From contig NZ_CTDZ01000009.1 in the NCBI RefSeq assembly GCF_001375555.1, forward strand, positions 1,729,758-1,793,757: a DNA stretch of 64,000 bases. The letters are read 5' to 3'. Shown here piece by piece: positions 63,519 to 64,000 of this stretch (position 1 is its first letter; every line of letters begins with the position of its first letter). The notes beneath the pieces are model-generated. The model was given only the letters and a program-made list of their open reading frames with translations. It made no database searches and was not told the DNA's origin. This DNA comes from Numidum massiliense. Its GTDB lineage: Bacteria; Bacillota; Bacilli; Thermoactinomycetales; Novibacillaceae. The translations under genes and the position numbers were made by a program.

Positions 63519-64000
63519 TGTTTAGTGCAAAATAGAAATGGAGCAAAACGCAACTTAAAAATCCCGCATTGAGCTGGAAAACGAAAAGACCATTGCCAGC
63601 ACCCCAATTAATTACTACCCTCTAATTGACGGCAATCAGTTAGAGGAGGAAAACACGAGGTGTTGACAATGGTTCACGTTCACTATATCAAGTCTTTATA
63701 CGAAAGGGAAGGGCTATCTTTACGAGAAATTCAGCGGCGAACAACACACGACTTCAAAACGATTAAAAAGTACATCGACATGGAGGATTGGAATGAAACT
63801 CCGAAGCGGAAACCGCGTCGATCCAAACTGGATCCCTACAAGGAGACGATCGACGATTGGCTAGAGGGCGACTTAAAAGCTCCGCGTAAACAGAAGCATA
63901 CTGCGCGACGCGTCTATGAACGCCTTAAGGAAATGCACGGTGAGGCCTTCAATGTATCGCTAAGGACCGTTCAGTACTACGTTGCCAAGAAGAAGACAGC
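63519..64000 (+). mobile_element. IS21-family insertion sequence, left end
   Basis: The response-regulator reading frame stops matching at 63519, where a TGTTTAGTGCAAAATAG end begins. A hairpin (CCTCTAA...TTAGAGG, about 63617-63645) and then an istA-type gene follow. The element continues past the right edge, so the other end and the target duplication cannot be seen; the boundary could be off by a few bases. Confidence 0.82.
63669..64000 (+). CDS. istA: IS21-type transposase IstA, N-terminal part
   Basis: The first 110 codons are present. The N-terminal helix-turn-helix is clear (VHVHYIKSLYEREGLSLREI, then TIKKYI), followed by a basic linker (KRKPRRSKLD), the segment YKETIDDWLEGDLKAPRKQ and HTARRVYERLKEMHG, and SLRTVQYYVAKKK, all typical of IstA before the DDE core, which lies outside the window. 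The ATG at 63669 follows GAGGT by 7 nt. The helper ATPase gene istB would be expected to the right. Confidence 0.9.
   Translation, partial: MVHVHYIKSLYEREGLSLREIQRRTTHDFKTIKKYIDMEDWNETPKRKPRRSKLDPYKETIDDWLEGDLKAPRKQKHTARRVYERLKEMHGEAFNVSLRTVQYYVAKKKT

Overview
The window looks like a chromosomal segment of an endospore-forming member of the Bacillales with a near-balanced to moderately GC-rich genome, possibly a Thermoactinomycetaceae-type or related thermophilic lineage. That placement is an inference from gene order and base composition; no database was searched. Sporulation genes (yqfC, yqfD, spoIIP, gpr, a small acid-soluble spore protein, cotH), a B-type RNase P RNA, two T-box leaders and a CIRCE-controlled hrcA-grpE-dnaK-dnaJ operon support it. 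Almost every gene is on the minus strand. The order follows the Bacillus subtilis comEC-to-sigA block (comEC, holA, rpsT, gpr, spoIIP, yqxA, lepA, hemW, hrcA, grpE, dnaK, dnaJ, prmA, mtaB, yqeW, rpsU, yqeY, nfeD, floA, yqfC, yqfD, phoH, pgpH, ybeY, dgkA, cdd, era, yqzL, recO, glyQ, glyS, ccpN, ppsR, dnaG, sigA, trmK, yqfO).

Layout: 0-0.8 kb, the 5' part of mobA and rnpB with its terminator. 1-8 kb, yqfO/trmK, an M1-family peptidase, sigA and dnaG. 8-13 kb, ppsR-ccpN and glyQS with a T-box leader. 13-14.7 kb, a complete ISLre2-type insertion sequence with an 8-bp target duplication, placed just upstream of the glyQS promoter. 14.7-25.8 kb, a truncated gene remnant, tcyP, then the recO-to-yqfC block. 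25.9-31.8 kb, a spore protein, a sigma-W-type nfeD-floA operon with an unknown membrane coiled-coil gene, yqeY-rpsU, a HIT hydrolase and cotH. 32-39 kb, a divergent low-complexity candidate coat protein, a Na/Pi transporter, deoC, a Nudix hydrolase, panF-yhdT, mtaB and prmA. 39.6-48.1 kb, the heat-shock operon, hemW and lepA. 48.4-58 kb, yqxA, spoIIP, gpr, rpsT, trpS with its T-box, holA and comEC. 58-64 kb is an accessory tail with a broken VOC-family gene, a GyrI-like protein, a VTC/DUF4956 pair and a PepSY/histidine kinase/response regulator set. The response regulator is cut by an IS21-type element running off the right edge.

How the genes work together: much of the window is core information processing (transcription initiation, replication priming, tRNA charging and modification, ribosome biogenesis and GTPases, protein folding) interleaved with sporulation functions. 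Regulatory sites readable in the sequence include sigma-A promoters, a sigma-W promoter, candidate sigma-G and sigma-K boxes, CIRCE, two T-boxes and several terminators. No convincing novel defence or biosynthetic system was found. The most notable signals are the cotH/basic coat-protein divergent pair with sigma-K-like boxes, a hairpin that could hide the ribosome binding site of the spore protein gene in read-through transcripts, a DgkA fused to a degenerate PAP2-like domain, a 15-bp in-frame repeat array inside comEC, and unrelated short tandem-repeat arrays scattered through the intergenic regions.
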